Below are positions 1 to 11,979 of a DNA stretch of 64,000 bases, in pieces (the first letter of the stretch is position 1; each line of letters starts with the position of its first letter). Source of the DNA: Azadirachta indica (Eukaryota > Streptophyta > Magnoliopsida > Sapindales > Meliaceae); the NCBI GenBank assembly GCA_022749755.1, contig CM040447.1:1544033-1608032 (forward strand). The letters run 5' to 3'. Under the pieces are notes generated by a model, which saw only the letters and a program-made list of their open reading frames with translations, had not been told where the DNA came from and did not search any database. Position numbers and translations under genes: made by a program.

Positions 1-56
1 TGTCCAAAAAGGTCAGGGTTAAACTGAAATTCTTCCTTCAATTATTAGCCGGACGT

Positions 57-64
57 CTATACAT
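57..64 (+). promoter_or_regulatory. Possible TATA box of the defensin gene
   Basis: A short TATA-like stretch (tatacat) lies about 80 bases before the defensin start codon, a plausible distance for a plant TATA box plus a short leader. No other promoter element was recognised in the 143 bases available upstream, so this is positional inference only. Confidence 0.3.
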
Positions 65-143
65 ACCGCGCATAAGAATCAGATGTCATTCAATTTTCTG
101 GCTGTAGAATACTATCATTATTGCTGTGAAAGGATAAGAAGAA

Positions 144-556
144 ATGGCGACGAGATTCTTTGGGATTTTCTTCTTGCTGCTCATTGTGTTGGCTTCTCGT
201 GAGACTCTCTCCTCCCTTCCACTACTATCTTCTGTTTTTTGACCAATAATAGAACAAAGAAATCTCCATACATATAATTTCTTCTATGGGAAGATAATGA
301 ATAATGTATTATCTTTATTATCTTTGTTTGTCTCTTGTTGGAAGTTTATGATCAAATAACACTGAACTTGTCATGTGAAATTGCAGAAGAGATGATGGTG
401 CCAACTGAGGGTAGGCTTTGCCAATCACAGAGCCACTGGTTCCATGGTCCATGCTGGAGTAACCACAACTGTGCCCTCGTCTGTAGAAACGAAGGCTTCT
501 CTGGGGGCAGATGTCGAGGATTCCGGCGCCGATGCTTCTGCACTAAGCTCTGTTAA
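144..556 (+). CDS. Plant defensin (gamma-thionin) precursor, two exons
   Basis: The gene encodes a secreted, cysteine-stabilised antimicrobial peptide of the plant defensin family. Exon 1 (144-198) encodes a signal peptide with a hydrophobic core rich in Phe, Leu and Ile. The intron is 199-386 (GT...AG, 188 bp). Exon 2 (387-556) completes a 74-residue precursor ending at TAA 554-556. The intron lies near the end of the signal peptide, the usual place in this family. The mature peptide of about 47 residues has eight cysteines at approximate positions 3, 14, 20, 24, 34, 41, 43 and 47. This is the standard spacing, including the C-x3-C and C-x-C pairs of the alpha-beta motif, with the GxC before the C-terminal hairpin. 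Arg residues cluster before the C-x-C pair, making it basic. No lesion is visible, so it looks functional. The family is sure; the target organism and expression pattern cannot be read from sequence. Confidence 0.93.
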
Positions 557-588
557 ATAAGAAGATGAATGCAAGCAGCAGCGTCAAT

Positions 589-594
589 AATAAA
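589..594 (+). terminator. Polyadenylation signal of the defensin gene
   Basis: A canonical AATAAA lies 33 bases after the defensin stop codon, within the usual distance for a plant near-upstream element. Confidence 0.5.
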
Positions 595-599
595 GACTA

Positions 600-1176
600 C
601 TAGCTTAATTTAGGTTTTACCAGGAAATAAGGAATGCTCTTTCATTAAGTTGATTTCGTTTAATTCGTCCGCGAGCAATTGTATCATTTGATTGATACTC
701 TTGCCTAATGAAGGAGAATCTACTCTTGTCTTTGTTAATTTTGTGGAGTTTTCATTTGTTAGGATTATGGGTTTTACATCCTAATTCTGTGTTCAAATTT
801 ATGATTTTATTTAGAAGAAAAGAATTTGTGTGATTTGGAAAAGTTCAGCTCTCAACACTTTTTTTCGTTTAATAGTATGAACAGTAATGTTTTTATATTT
901 AAAATTTCTTAAAAATAATAAAATAAAGTATATATATTTTTTAATATTAATATTTTAATCTGTTAATTTAAAAATATTCAAATTAGAGATGACCAAAATT
1001 TCTAAGTTCCAAACTCATGAGACTTGTTTTAAATAAGGATAAAATTGAAATGATATTAAAAAAATTAAGCCAGAAAACAAAAGTCTACCCATATCTTGCA
1101 TTGTCATGTCATGCCTAATAAAATAAAATAGAGATATTATTATTAGGATGCATGCAGCCCATCTATTTGTATTAAT
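600..1176. other. Intergenic DNA between the defensin gene and the first retrotransposon
   Basis: AT-rich sequence after the defensin gene. It probably includes the rest of the defensin 3' UTR. I see no further coding region or repeat. Confidence 0.6.
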
Positions 1177-2575
1177 TGATAAGAATGTATAATGGCATAT
1201 TTTTCTCCCTTAATTTTTTAGTTCTTTATGCTTATTTAGTTCTTAAATGTACTCATTATTCTCATATTTTGATTTAAGATGCAAATGAAAACATTAAATG
1301 CAAATGAAGCTAAATGCAGGATTTTGGACAGTTTTGACATTGCTTCGTAATTTGAGTATAACTTTGTCATCCAAGCTTGAATTGAGATGATTCAAAATGC
1401 TGTCGAACGTCAAGCAAAGGATCTACAGCTTTCATGTTTTAAGTTTTGAGAGATTCTGGCTGCATCAAGGATGAATTTGGGCTTGAAGTTGCTACACCTG
1501 TGTGATTGACGCTCCGGAATGTTCCTTGGCCCACAATTCTAATACACGGATTTAATGAGGTTTCTTTTTGAAAGTTTTCAGATCTTTTGCATAGAAATTA
1601 CAACTGAAATCACCATTCTTCTATTTACTTTAAGATTTTATTTTGTTTTTAATATTTTTCCTTAATTAGTCATAATTGAATATTTTTATTTTAGGAGTTT
1701 GGTAGAATTAATGTGTTTAAAAGGGAGGAGAAATCATGAGACAGAGGACCCCTCTCTCTCTTCTCTTCTCTAATTTTTCTTTCGAACTGTCATCATATCC
1801 CTGCATAGTTAAACTTTTATAATTGGTCGAAGAAAATAGAAACCTCGGAATTAATAAAACTGTGAGATTTAATTTGATTCCTATTATTTAATTTATGCTT
1901 AGTAACGAATGTTCTTCTGTGCCTATTTTCATGATTGTCTCGTTTAATTACTAGGAGGCCTACTGGTATATTATTCGTTGCAATTTATTGCCAGGCCAGA
2001 TATCAAATCCGTAATTATTTGATTCCTTTGATTTGTAAAGCAACTAGGATTTAATGATTTGCTGCGTCAGAAATTATTAGATCTTAGGAAGAATATTCAA
2101 CTAACTAAATGCAACCGCTTGTGCTTGTGTTGTTTATATTGGTCTCTCTAATTCTTAAAGCTGCTACTAAATTAAACCTTTAGGACTTTTCTTAGGTTAT
2201 TTAGTAGTTAGGGTTGATTAGATTGCTTATTTTCTAATTAACTACAACTAAGAAGAGATAGGAAAAATAGCTTTAACAGTGAATATTTAAAGTGTAAAGT
2301 GATATATTCCAATATCGATGATCAATTGTAAAATTTCGATGATGGATGTTGACTTAGACCATGTTTTGTTCTTTTGATTGATTTTGATATTCAAATTTGA
2401 ATTGTTCCTTAATTGTTTTTTTAAAACTGTTTTCCTTATATTCAAAACCCCCCTCAATCCTTGTTCACGTAGCCGTAAAATTATGCTAGATACTCTCTGT
2501 GGGAACGATCTTTACTCGCACCACTACATATATCTTGTTTAGGAGTTTAAGTTTTACTTTTGATTGCTTGCGACA
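1177..2575 (+). repeat. 5' LTR of Athila copy 1 (about 1.4 kb)
   Basis: Begins TGATAAGAATG and ends ...GACA just before the primer site. It is recognisable because the same sequence recurs as the 3' LTR of the second copy (55683-56698). Similarity runs along both LTRs except for about 380 bp near 1400-1785, which are present only here. Confidence 0.85.
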
Positions 2576-2588
2576 GTATACCAAATTT

Positions 2589-2606
2589 TGGCGCCGTTGC
2601 CGGGGA
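2589..2606 (+). other. Primer binding site, tRNA-Asp type
   Basis: The 18 bases TGGCGCCGTTGCCGGGGA are complementary to the 3' end of plant tRNA-Asp, the usual primer of Athila/Tat gypsy elements. They start 13 bases after the LTR end, slightly further than usual. Confidence 0.88.
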
Positions 2607-2931
2607 GTTTTCTAGTTGACTTTTACGTTATTTGTGATCCTTATTTCATTCTAAAAAAAAAAAGAAGAAAATATCACTTTGATTGTGTTTTAGGGTAGAA
2701 TTTTTTATTTATTTCCATTTCTACAGATTTTTCCTGATTTGTTTTGTCTTTTTTTTTTTCATAGTTTATTATAGTTTCCTTGATTGTTTATGACTATAAC
2801 TCGATTTTCTAAGCAAGGTGATTTGTAATACAACCGAGAAGTAGAGAAAACTTTGCACAGGTTAAGGAGAGGACGATCTAGCTCCTGATTCCATATTTGC
2901 TAGCAATTCTAATTTAAAAGAGGAGGAATTC

Positions 2932-4513
2932 ATGGCTAGAAATCGAACTTTGAAAGAGCTTGTTGCCCTTGATTTGAATTAACAACCCTTATGCATAACT
3001 TTCCCTACTTTAGATGCTACTACTACTTTTAAGTTAAAATCTGGACTAATACATCTCTTACCCACTTTTCATGGCTTTGCAGGTGAAGATCCTCACAAGC
3101 ATCTAAAGGAGCTTCATATGGTATGAATGAGTATGAAACCCACGGGAGTGATTGAAGAGCAAATTAAATGAAGAGTTTTCCTTTTTCTTTGAAGGACTTA
3201 GTTAAGGATTGGCTCTATTATCTACCCTCTGGGAGTATTATCATATGGAATGAGATGAAAAGGTTGTTTTTGTAGAAATATTTCCCAGCTTTGAGGGCGG
3301 CCAACATTCGAAAAGAAATTTGTGGTGTAAGGCAGCACAACAGGGAGTCCCTATATGAATATTGGGAACGTTTTAAGAAATTATGTGCAAGTGCCCCGAT
3401 CATCAAATTAGTGAGCAGTTACTGATTTAGTATTTTTATGAGGGCCTTTTACCCACTGATAGGAACATGATTGATGCTGCTAGTGGAGGAGCATTGGTGG
3501 ATAAAACTCTTGAGGCTACAAGAAACTTGATTGCAAATATGGCAGCCACTCTTAACAATTTGGCACTAGGTTTGACCCTCCATCAAAGCATGTTAATGAA
3601 GTAAGTATTTCCTCCCTTGAACAACGAATTGTGAGTCTGACTTCTCTCGTTCATCAAATGGCTGTAGGTAATATGCAAACGATGAAGGTTTGTGGGATTT
3701 GTTCGATAGAAGGGCGTCCAACCGATATATGCCTAACTCTTCAAGATGAGCCCATTGAGCAAGTGAGTGCTGCAAGTGATTTTCCTGGACAATCGCAAAG
3801 GAAGTATGATCCCTATTCGAGCATATATAATCCTGGATGGAGGGATCACCCCAATCTTAGCTATGGGAATCCATAAGTAAATCAGCCCGTAACTCAAAAC
3901 CGCCCAAATTTCTAGTAATATAAGCAACCATACCCCCCTAGACAACAACTAGGCCAAACTTCTAATTTTGGTATGTCTTTAGAAGATATTGTCAAGTCCC
4001 TTGCCACTAATACTTTGCAATTTCAACAGGAGATGAAATTATTTCAACAAGAGGCTAGCGCCAGTATTCAAAGTTTGGACAATCAGATGGGCAACTGCAA
4101 TTAGTTGGCTAGAGGCACAAAGTTCTGGGAAATTACCTTCTCAAACGGTAGTAAATCCAAGAGAAAATACAAATGCAATTGTTTTGAGCAGTGGTAAAAA
4201 GAGGTTGAGATTCTAGTAAAGGCATCCCCTACATCATCGAAGCAAGAAAAAGAGAAAAACATCATTACAGATAGAAACATACCCAATGACAACGATGAAC
4301 CTAAGCATAAGTTTCCACCTCCTTCTAATTATAAACTAGTACCTCTTTTTCCTCAGGCTTTAGTAGAATCTAGAAAAGATGAACAAAATAAAGATTTATA
4401 TGAGACTTTTCGTAGATGTGAGGTAAATATTCCATTTTTAGATGCTATTAAACAAGTGCCTCGGTATGCTAAATTCTTGAAGAACTATGTACAATTAAGA
4501 GGAAACAGAAACT
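2932..4513 (+). pseudogene. Degenerate gag of Athila copy 1
   Basis: From an ATG at 2932 the reading frames contain retrotransposon gag-type sequence in pieces. There is a segment with the motif GEDPHKHLKE (about 3080-3120), a segment with the RESLYEYWERFKK motif (about 3345-3385), and the stretch at 3631-3876 that holds CGICS and the typical NPGWRDHPNLSYGNP tail. At least six in-frame stops and several frame changes interrupt it. Gag would form the virus-like particle; this copy cannot make one. The identity is from family resemblance and the stops are seen directly. Confidence 0.8.
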
Positions 4514-5668
4514 TAAAGGATGTGAGAAAGTGAGAATAGGAGAGAATGTTTCCACAGCTATTCAAAGAAAACTCCCAGCGAAGTGCAAAGATCCAGGTAT
4601 GTTTACTATCCCTTGTACGATAGGTAAAACTAGATTTGAGAAGGCTATGTTAGATTTAGGAGCTTCTATCAATGTTATGCCATATTCTATATATGTTTCT
4701 TTGAAACTTGGACCTTTGAATAAAATTAGTGTTGTGATTCAATTGGCTGATTGATCTAATGTCTATCCTAAAGGTGTAGTTGAGGATGTTTTTGTGCAAG
4801 TTAATGATTTTATTTTTCCTGTTGATTTCTATGTGCTTGATATGGAGAATGATGATCAAACTACTCCTATTTTGTTAGGAAGACCATTCTTAAAGATATC
4901 CAAAACTAAGATAGATGTTCATAGTGGCACGCTCACCATAGAATTTGATGGTGAAATTGTTGAGTTTAATATTTATGATGCCATGAAATATCCTAGTGAT
5001 GATAATCCTGTTTATTCTATTGATGTGATTGACTTTTTAGAATAAGAAGTCTTTGAACTTGAAGGAAAAGACAGATTAGAAGTTGCCATTAGTGAGAATC
5101 TTGAGATAAAGAATAAGGAGTTGGCCTTGAGTATTGATTTGCAATAAACTATCGCAGCGTTAAATGATTTTTCGAAGTTGCAACAGTCAGGTAATGGTCT
5201 TAATATTACGTTACCAATTCCTAACAAAAGACCTTTACCCTCTGTTTTGCAGGCCCCTATTTCAGATTTGAAGCCTTTCCCTAGTCACCTCAAGTACGTG
5301 TTCCTTGGAGACGGAGGAATGTTAATTGTGATCATGTTTAGTAAACTTAGTGCATTGTAAGAAGAAAAACTTGTGCAGGTTCTTAAGGAGCATAAGACGG
5401 CTATTGGTTGGACAATTGCGAATATTAAAGGAATTAGCCCATCTACATGCATGCATCGTATCTTACTTGAAAAAGGAGCAAAACCTTCCCGTCAACCACA
5501 GAGAAGATTGAACCCGCCCATGATGGATGTAGTGAAGAAAGAGGTCATCAAACTTCTTGAAGTTGAAGTGATTTATCCTATTTCGGATAGCAATTGAGTT
5601 AGCCCGATTCAAGTGGTCCCGAAAAAGATTGGAATAATTGTTGTCAAAAATCAAAATGATGAATTAGT
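4514..5668 (+). pseudogene. Degenerate protease and start of reverse transcriptase, Athila copy 1
   Basis: The aspartic protease segment covers about 4590-5045. It has the active-site-like LDLGASINVMP and, further on, ILLGRPFL, the two hallmarks of Athila-type proteases. A TGA stop at 4752-4754 separates the halves, and the second Athila copy has the same stop at the same place (50697-50699). The N-terminal part of reverse transcriptase follows (about 5250-5668), with the conserved EGVIYPISDS-like region containing a further stop (5596-5598). It is truncated before the catalytic core by the tandem repeat that begins near 5669. Confidence 0.82.
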
Positions 5669-6352
5669 ATTTGTAAATGTGATGTAATTGTTTCATTGAG
5701 AGATGAAAAGGAGATTAGTTATTTTGACTTTGTAAAATAAATGAATTAAACTAACAGTTGACCCAAGAGATGAATTCTTAGAATTAAGAGGTGTATATAT
5801 ATAATTACATAGTTAGTTTAGTTGAATAAAAGGTCTCTTGAAGACAGTAACTTAAACGTATAGAGCTGATGTGATTGTTACATTGACAAATGCGATATAG
5901 CTTGAATTATGTTGACCATTATATTTAAAATTAATGAATTAAACTAATTTTTAAATTTTGATTTAAATTATCACAAATCACCCTCTCTTCCTCTCAATTT
6001 CAATTTCTAGAATATTACATGGTGATTATTTTTAACTTTTGATTATTTTTTAGCTTGCCATATAAAAACAGAAATAGATAGACTGGAAAGTACATCTCAT
6101 ATGTCAAATTCAATATATATAGTTAGTTAGTTAGTTCAATTGAATGAAATGTCTCGTAAAGCTGGTAACTTAAATTTACAAAAAAAAGTATTGTGATTGT
6201 TACATTGAGAGATATGAGACAGTCGAAAAATATGTTAACCATTGCATTGAGAGATGTGGGGCTGCAAAATTATGTCGACCACGATATTTAAAATAGATGA
6301 ATAAAATTGACTTTTGGCTGAACGATGAATTCTTTGGATTATATATACATAT
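5669..6352. repeat. Left piece of a long-period tandem repeat
   Basis: This stretch repeats phrases such as tgatgtgattgttacattga, gttgaccattatattta and tagttgaataaa. A partial unit (5669-5815) is followed by one nearly full unit (about 5815-6352). The same unit occurs at least twice more, plus a part, at 25985-27245. Unit length is about 530-600 bp. No coding region is seen. The right edge is where a copia LTR begins (6353). Confidence 0.75.
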
Positions 6353-6720
6353 TGTTGAACTTCCTTCAACAAACTGAATGTTAAGTTCTTCTCTCAAAGA
6401 ACACACACTACATTGCCTCAATATCTACAAGAAAAACTCTCGAACTCTTATTTCACAAACACTACGTCGGCTTCAATGAAAAAATCACACAATATAATCT
6501 TCTGTCGTATCACAGTCCCTCAATTAATTGGCTTTTATATCTCCTCACACAAAAGACCTAATCCCACAAGGAATATTATATTTTCCTAATATACTTAGGT
6601 AAACAAAATTCTCAATGGAAAAGAATCCTTACTTTACAAAGATTCCTTGTTTCCACAAATTTCTATTTTTGTAGGCCTTCTTCACCAATTGCCATATAAT
6701 GCCAAATAAGAGTCCTAACA
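6353..6720 (-). repeat. 3' LTR of the outer copia element
   Basis: A 368-bp segment with perfect short inverted ends (TGTTGAAC... and ...CCTAACA). It is bordered on the internal side by a purine tract on the minus strand. No matching second LTR is left in the window, because the 5' end of the element is missing. Confidence 0.65.
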
Positions 6721-6732
6721 ATCTCCTTTTTT
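6721..6732 (-). other. Polypurine tract of the outer copia element
   Basis: On the minus strand this reads aaaaaaggagat directly against the 3' LTR, as expected for the plus-strand primer of a copia element. Confidence 0.6.
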
Positions 6733-7374
6733 GGCATTATTTGGCAAAACTTAACCAAGGTGGCTATTAATAATTCCATGACTAACATTAGAACCTGCAA
6801 AAATAAAAATGTGAAATAAGAATCGTAATGAAAAGCAAATTAACTAAGAGACTTAGAGTTTCATGAGTAAGTAAAATACTCCCTCTAACTACCTAAACTC
6901 CCTCAGAGTTCAACAATCAATGCTACACAAAACACAAAACCATTATAGAAAGCCAAAAAGAATGCCAAAGTATAACTGAAAAGCAGTTAGCAAAACAAGA
7001 AAATTAAATAAAGAAAACTAAAGACAACAACTCAAATGATAGAGGCACAAAAGGATTAGATGGCCTTTTCTTTGCAGAGCAAAATGAAATAGAAGTTGGT
7101 ATATCCAATGGAGAAACAACTAGAAGGGATTGCACAGCTGAAACATGTCTAGTAGCTTTAATCATATGCTATAGAATGGTCTCTAGACTAGAATTATGCT
7201 GTAGCATTGTGTCTTGCTGCTGCAATATCAAAAAGCTTGACTATCAACAAGATGTTGTAACTGGTTACGTACAAAAATTTGCCAATTTGAATCAATGCAA
7301 GCTATATCTTCTTGTTGAGACAACTGAGTTGGTTAGGGTGCTAATGATTAAGCTATAAATGACATGCCAAGAGG

Positions 7375-7757
7375 TTAAGTCTTCACTATCCTTTTAGATA
7401 GACCCAAAAACTTCAAGATTGTTGACAATTTCTCTAACTCAACTCGAATGATGTATTGGTCCATCAAAAACTCATAGATCAACGAAGGAAACGGTAACAC
7501 ATTCTTGGTGACTTTACTAATAACAGAAAATAGACGACATCTTAGATCAAATGGACAATCGAGTCCAATTATAGCTAGCAAATTTCCCATCTCTCTAGAA
7601 ATTGTGGTATAATGTAAAGTGGGCAACCAACTGGAGATAGCAATGAGATGCAGAGAAACATACCAAGTACACAGTGAGGAAGCAAGTAAACCATTATCTT
7701 CTGGCCAGACAGTATCAGTTCTAACCAATGTGGAAGCAACTTCATCAAGAGTCATTA
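7375..7757 (-). pseudogene. C-terminal part of the extra (env-position) ORF of the outer copia
   Basis: A 126-codon minus-strand frame contains the pattern WLPTLHYTTISRE, typical of the 'putative plant transposon protein' domain found after pol in some copia elements. Its N-terminal remainder lies at 12840-13566, on the other side of an inserted copia element (7762-12839), so the gene was split by that insertion. The role of such proteins is not established; position after pol is shared with env-like genes of Sireviruses. The domain call is from memory of the family and is fairly confident. Confidence 0.65.
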
Positions 7758-7761
7758 TGAG

Positions 7762-7971
7762 TGTGAAGAAATATGTTCTATATTTCTTAAATTGTATTGT
7801 ATATAGATAGCCTTTATATAAGCTTTATAAAGGTAAAGAATATTATACAATTAATTACAATAAATATAGAAAGAAATCAAAATAAATGAAAGGAAAGAAA
7901 AATCAATAATTAAGAAACTTGATATAACAGAATCAAGGTAAAATCAGCCTTGATTTGTTGTATTATTAACA
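7762..7971 (-). repeat. 3' LTR of the nested copia element
   Basis: On the plus strand it runs from TGTGAAGAAATATG to ATTAACA. It matches 12626-12839 along its length with scattered substitutions and small gaps. A run of C on the plus strand (7973-7978), which is a G-rich polypurine tract on the minus strand, borders it. Confidence 0.85.
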
Positions 7972-7972
7972 A

Positions 7973-10900
7973 CCCCCCTCAAACGCAAGATGGCTTAGTA
8001 AAAGCTAACTTGAGTTTGGCAACTAGATCACAAAAACAACTAGGAGGATAACATTTGTGAACATATCTGTTGGTTAATCGGAAGAAGAGACTGAATGAAG
8101 AGTAATAGTGCCCAAGCGATATGTTACCGAATGAAATGACAATCAACTAAATAGCGCTATGATTATCATAGGCCAAAGAAATAGGACCAGATTGATGAAC
8201 GCCCATACCACTAAATAACCAAGAAGCCAAATAATCTCTTGGGCAGTATCTGCAAGAGCATGGTATTCAGCTTCTATACTAGAATTGGCGACAACAATTT
8301 ATTTCTTAGATCTCCAAGAGATGAGAGAATCTCCTAAAAAAAGACAATCCTATGGTAGAGTATCGATTAGTAAGATCACCAACACAATTTGCATCGAAAA
8401 AGGCACGTAACTCTAGAGATAAATGAGCAGAAAAATGAAGCCCATGAAAAAGGGTGCCTTTGATATATATGAGAATTTGAAGAACAGCGACATAGTGGTT
8501 AGAGCGTGAAGCAGACATGTATTAGCTCACAACATAAAGAGCATGAAAGATGTCAAGACGAGTAACTGTGAGATAGACCAAGTTGCCAATTAATTGTCGG
8601 CAAAGAGTGGCATCATCAAGTAGAACCCCATCTAGTGGTGTAAGCTTGGCATTTGATTCAAGTGGAGTACAGGTGACTTTACTATATGTCAAACCAGCTC
8701 GAGTAAGAAGATTGGATGCATACTTAGCTTGAGTAAGATAGTAACCATCAAAATTAGAGAGCACCTTTAATCCAAGAAAATAATTCAGATGACCAAGATC
8801 CTTTATCTCAAGGTGCTATTGAAGGGAAGTCTTACGAGCAGCTATGCCATCAGCATCATCTCCAGTAATGATCATATCATAACAGAAGAATGTAACCATG
8901 ATCAATGTGTCGAACAAAGAGAGCTATGTCGTGAGAGCTGGAATGAAAATAAAGTTACTGAATAGTGCTACTAAATTTGGCAAACCAAGCCCAAGGAGCC
9001 TGTTTGATACCATATAAGGCACGCTAAAATTTGCAAACTATGTGGGGTGGATGTGAATAGCCTAGAGGAGGCTTCATATAGACTTCTTCTGCAAGATCAT
9101 CATTGAGAAAGACAATTTTTACTTCCATCTGGAACAGTGTCTATCGACATACAGCAGCTACTTCTAGAAGGCTTCGTACGGAGATCATGCAAGCAATAGG
9201 TACAAAAGTTTCTTCATAGTCAATACCCTATTCCTGATTAAATCCTTTAGCAATAAGTCTGGCTTTGTAATGTTCAACTGAGCCATCAGCCTTAGTTTTG
9301 ATTTTGTAAATTTACTTGCAATCAATTGCTGATTTATTGGGTGAAAGATAAACCAAATCCCATGTATATGATTTTTCAAGAGCCTGTAATTCTTCTACCA
9401 TTGCTTGCTGCCAAACAGGGTTAGAACTAGCTTCAGAATAAAATTTAGGCTCATATAATGAAATAGTAGTAAAAAAATAATGATAATCTCGAAGTCTAAT
9501 TAGAAGTTCTCTTACCTAAGTAGAGTGATGAGGTGGGGGAGGAATATTAGTGGATAGAGAAGAAACGATAGGTTGTTAGATGTGGATCCAAAAAACAAAG
9601 TCATCAACTAAGGAGTAGATGACAATCTATTAGACATATCTTCAGAAGGCTAGTGTAAGGAATCTGTATCAAGAAACAAATCTACAAAATTATTAGTAAA
9701 GAAAGGAGTAATATGGAACTCAGAACAAAAGTTGGAAAGAGAAGAAAATATTTTGTGTACCCAAAAAATCACATTATGAGATATACGAAGCCTATTGGAC
9801 ACAGGATCTCAACACTTATAACCTTTATGTTCAACTCTATACCCTGGAAAATAACAGAGACTAGCTCTAGGTTCTAATTTCGTGTACTCATAAGGTTGAA
9901 AAGAACAAAACAAGTACAATTAAAAACTTTGAGAAAACTATAATCAGGTAGAGTCCCATATAGCCGTTCATAAAGAGATTAATTAGCAATAAAAGGGGAA
10001 GTATCTGATTGATAGCATAAATAGCCGTAAGTGTGGCTTCCACCCAAAAACCTTCTAGACAAGGGACAAAAATAAGTAAAGCATCAACTGTTTCAAGAAT
10101 ATGTCTATGCTTTCGTCCGGCTTTACCATTTTGTTTAGAGGTGTCAGGACAAGATTAAAGACAAAGAGTTCCATTGTTTTGAAGAAGTAGTAAAAACTCA
10201 TAGTCCCTGTATTCCATAGCATTATCAGTGCAAAAAACTTTAATAAAATAGGGAAATTGGGTTTGAATCATTTCAACAAAGTCATGATATATTTTAGCCA
10301 ACTCTAATCTGTGCTTGATAAGATAAATCCAAGTATAGTGAGAATAATCATCTTTGATAATAACAAAATACTTAGAGCCTTTCATCGTAGTAGTAGGTGA
10401 AAGACCCCAGATAATATAATGAACTAGATCAAATGGAGCATGAGAAATAAAGTCACTTTTATAAAAAGGAAGAGCAGTTTGCTTTGCTAAATGACATGAT
10501 ACACAATTAATCTGGTCTTGTGATACAATTCCCAAAATACTAGTAAAAACTAATGAACGAAGATAATTAGGTGACATATGACCCAAACCAGAATGCCAAA
10601 GACTTCAAGAAGCAACTGAAGTTATAGACGCAGTAAACCAGGAAATGGTGTTATAATTGAATGGAAGATGAAGACTAATGAGCTCAAATAAACGTCCAAT
10701 TTTGTGGCCTATCCCAAGCGTCTGACCTATCTTTGGATCTTGCGCATAACAACCAAAAGCAATGAAAAGAACATGAAGACTAAGCTCAAACAATTGGCCA
10801 ACAGGTAAAAGGTTAAGGGTAAGTTTAGAAATAAGAAAAGTATCAAGTAATAAGAGGTAGGATGAAGAGACATAACCTAGATAACTAACATGCATGGTAA

Positions 10901-11979
10901 ATCCATTTACAGTCTGAATAACGGGTAAAGTGAGTGAAGTGAATTTAGAAGAAAATAAAGTAGAATCTGCAGTCATATGGTTACAACAGGCATAATCAAA
11001 ATACCAAGAAGATTTACCTAAGGGAGCTGATGAAGCAGTAATGGAAGCATTACCGAATTGTTGTAAAAGTTGATAAAGTAGAGATGCTAAATTATGCGTG
11101 GTAAGAGATGTGGAGGCAGAGCAGTCATCAGTAATAGTAGCAGATAATTGAGAAGTATGCTTTGGTTTCCCTTTGCTTGAAGAATCTATCTCAAAATGCT
11201 TAGGACCAACTTTTTGATAAATCTTACATCTCCTAGAGGACAATTAAACACTAAGTGTCTAGCCTCATGACAATATTTACAGGTACGAGTATCTTGAGAG
11301 ACTGATGGAGTGGCAAAAGCAGTATCAGTGTGAGGTGGATGGAGTGGTGTAATACGAGTTTCTTTTGAGACAAGCATGTCAATTACCTCATCAAGAGTAA
11401 GCAATGATTTTTAGTGAAAAAGTGAGGCTCGAGTAGGCTCAAAAGTATCTCATAAGGCCATAAGAAACATCATTAATTATTACTAATCCTTATAGACTGT
11501 AAATTTGTCTGCATCTTCAGAATTTGTCTATTTAGACTCTGAGAGTGATAACTGATCCCATAAAAACTGCATCTGATAGTAAAAGCCAGAGATACTTTGG
11601 TTGGATTCTTGACACATCTGATGAAGTTTGCAAAGAATCTAGTATTGATGTGACAAATCAGTGGCAGTGTAGCGATGGGCAAGGAAATCCTACAACGCTT
11701 TGACTGTTTCAATTCTTCCAAACTGCATGTGAATAAACGAAATAAAAGCATTCCAAAACCAAGTAATGATCTGATGATTTTGCTATCCCATTCTTCCAAT
11801 CAATCAGCAAACTTCTTATCTGTCTAAGTTTCTGTTTTAGCAAGTTTAGTAACATGACCAGTTGACATAGCGCCACAGTCATTGTCCCTTGAGAAAGCTA
11901 GAAATAGCTTGAGCCTACAATACATTATTATGCCCATCCAGTTGAATGTGAGTGGAGTAAGAAATATCTAATTTATCCA
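7973..11979 (-). pseudogene. Degenerate gag-pol of the nested copia element
   Basis: The minus-strand start codon is at 11979. Gag similarity covers about 11979-11410. It is followed by a CX2CX4HX4C zinc knuckle (about 11265-11310). The protease region (about 11020) has DYACCNHMT where DSG(C/A)SNHMT-type sequence is expected, so the catalytic Ser and Gly are altered. Integrase (10155-10586) shows the zinc-binding His and Cys residues and the Asp of KDDYSHYTW and CTDNAMEY. Reverse transcriptase is broken into pieces at about 9380-8520, and RNase H follows (8518 to about 8130). Many stops and frame shifts make it non-functional. The frame runs into the polypurine tract near 7980, as usual for compact copia elements. 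Confidence 0.85.

Larger units (their letters stand above)
1177..5668 (+). mobile_element. Athila-type Ty3/gypsy retrotransposon, copy 1 (5' half)
   Basis: In order the element has a 5' LTR, a tRNA-Asp primer site, a gag region, a pepsin-like protease and the first part of reverse transcriptase. It then stops abruptly near 5668, where a different tandem repeat begins. Gag, protease and RT segments have several in-frame stops and frame changes, so the copy is inactive. The last 1.04 kb (about 4625-5668) is closely similar to the start of a second copy at 50566-51610, which continues to a 3' LTR. Bases next to this copy's 5' LTR (ttaat) do not match those after that 3' LTR, so the two are separate insertions, not one split element. 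The Athila assignment rests on the Asp primer site, the gag type, and the protease with its GRPFL-type motif. Confidence 0.85.
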
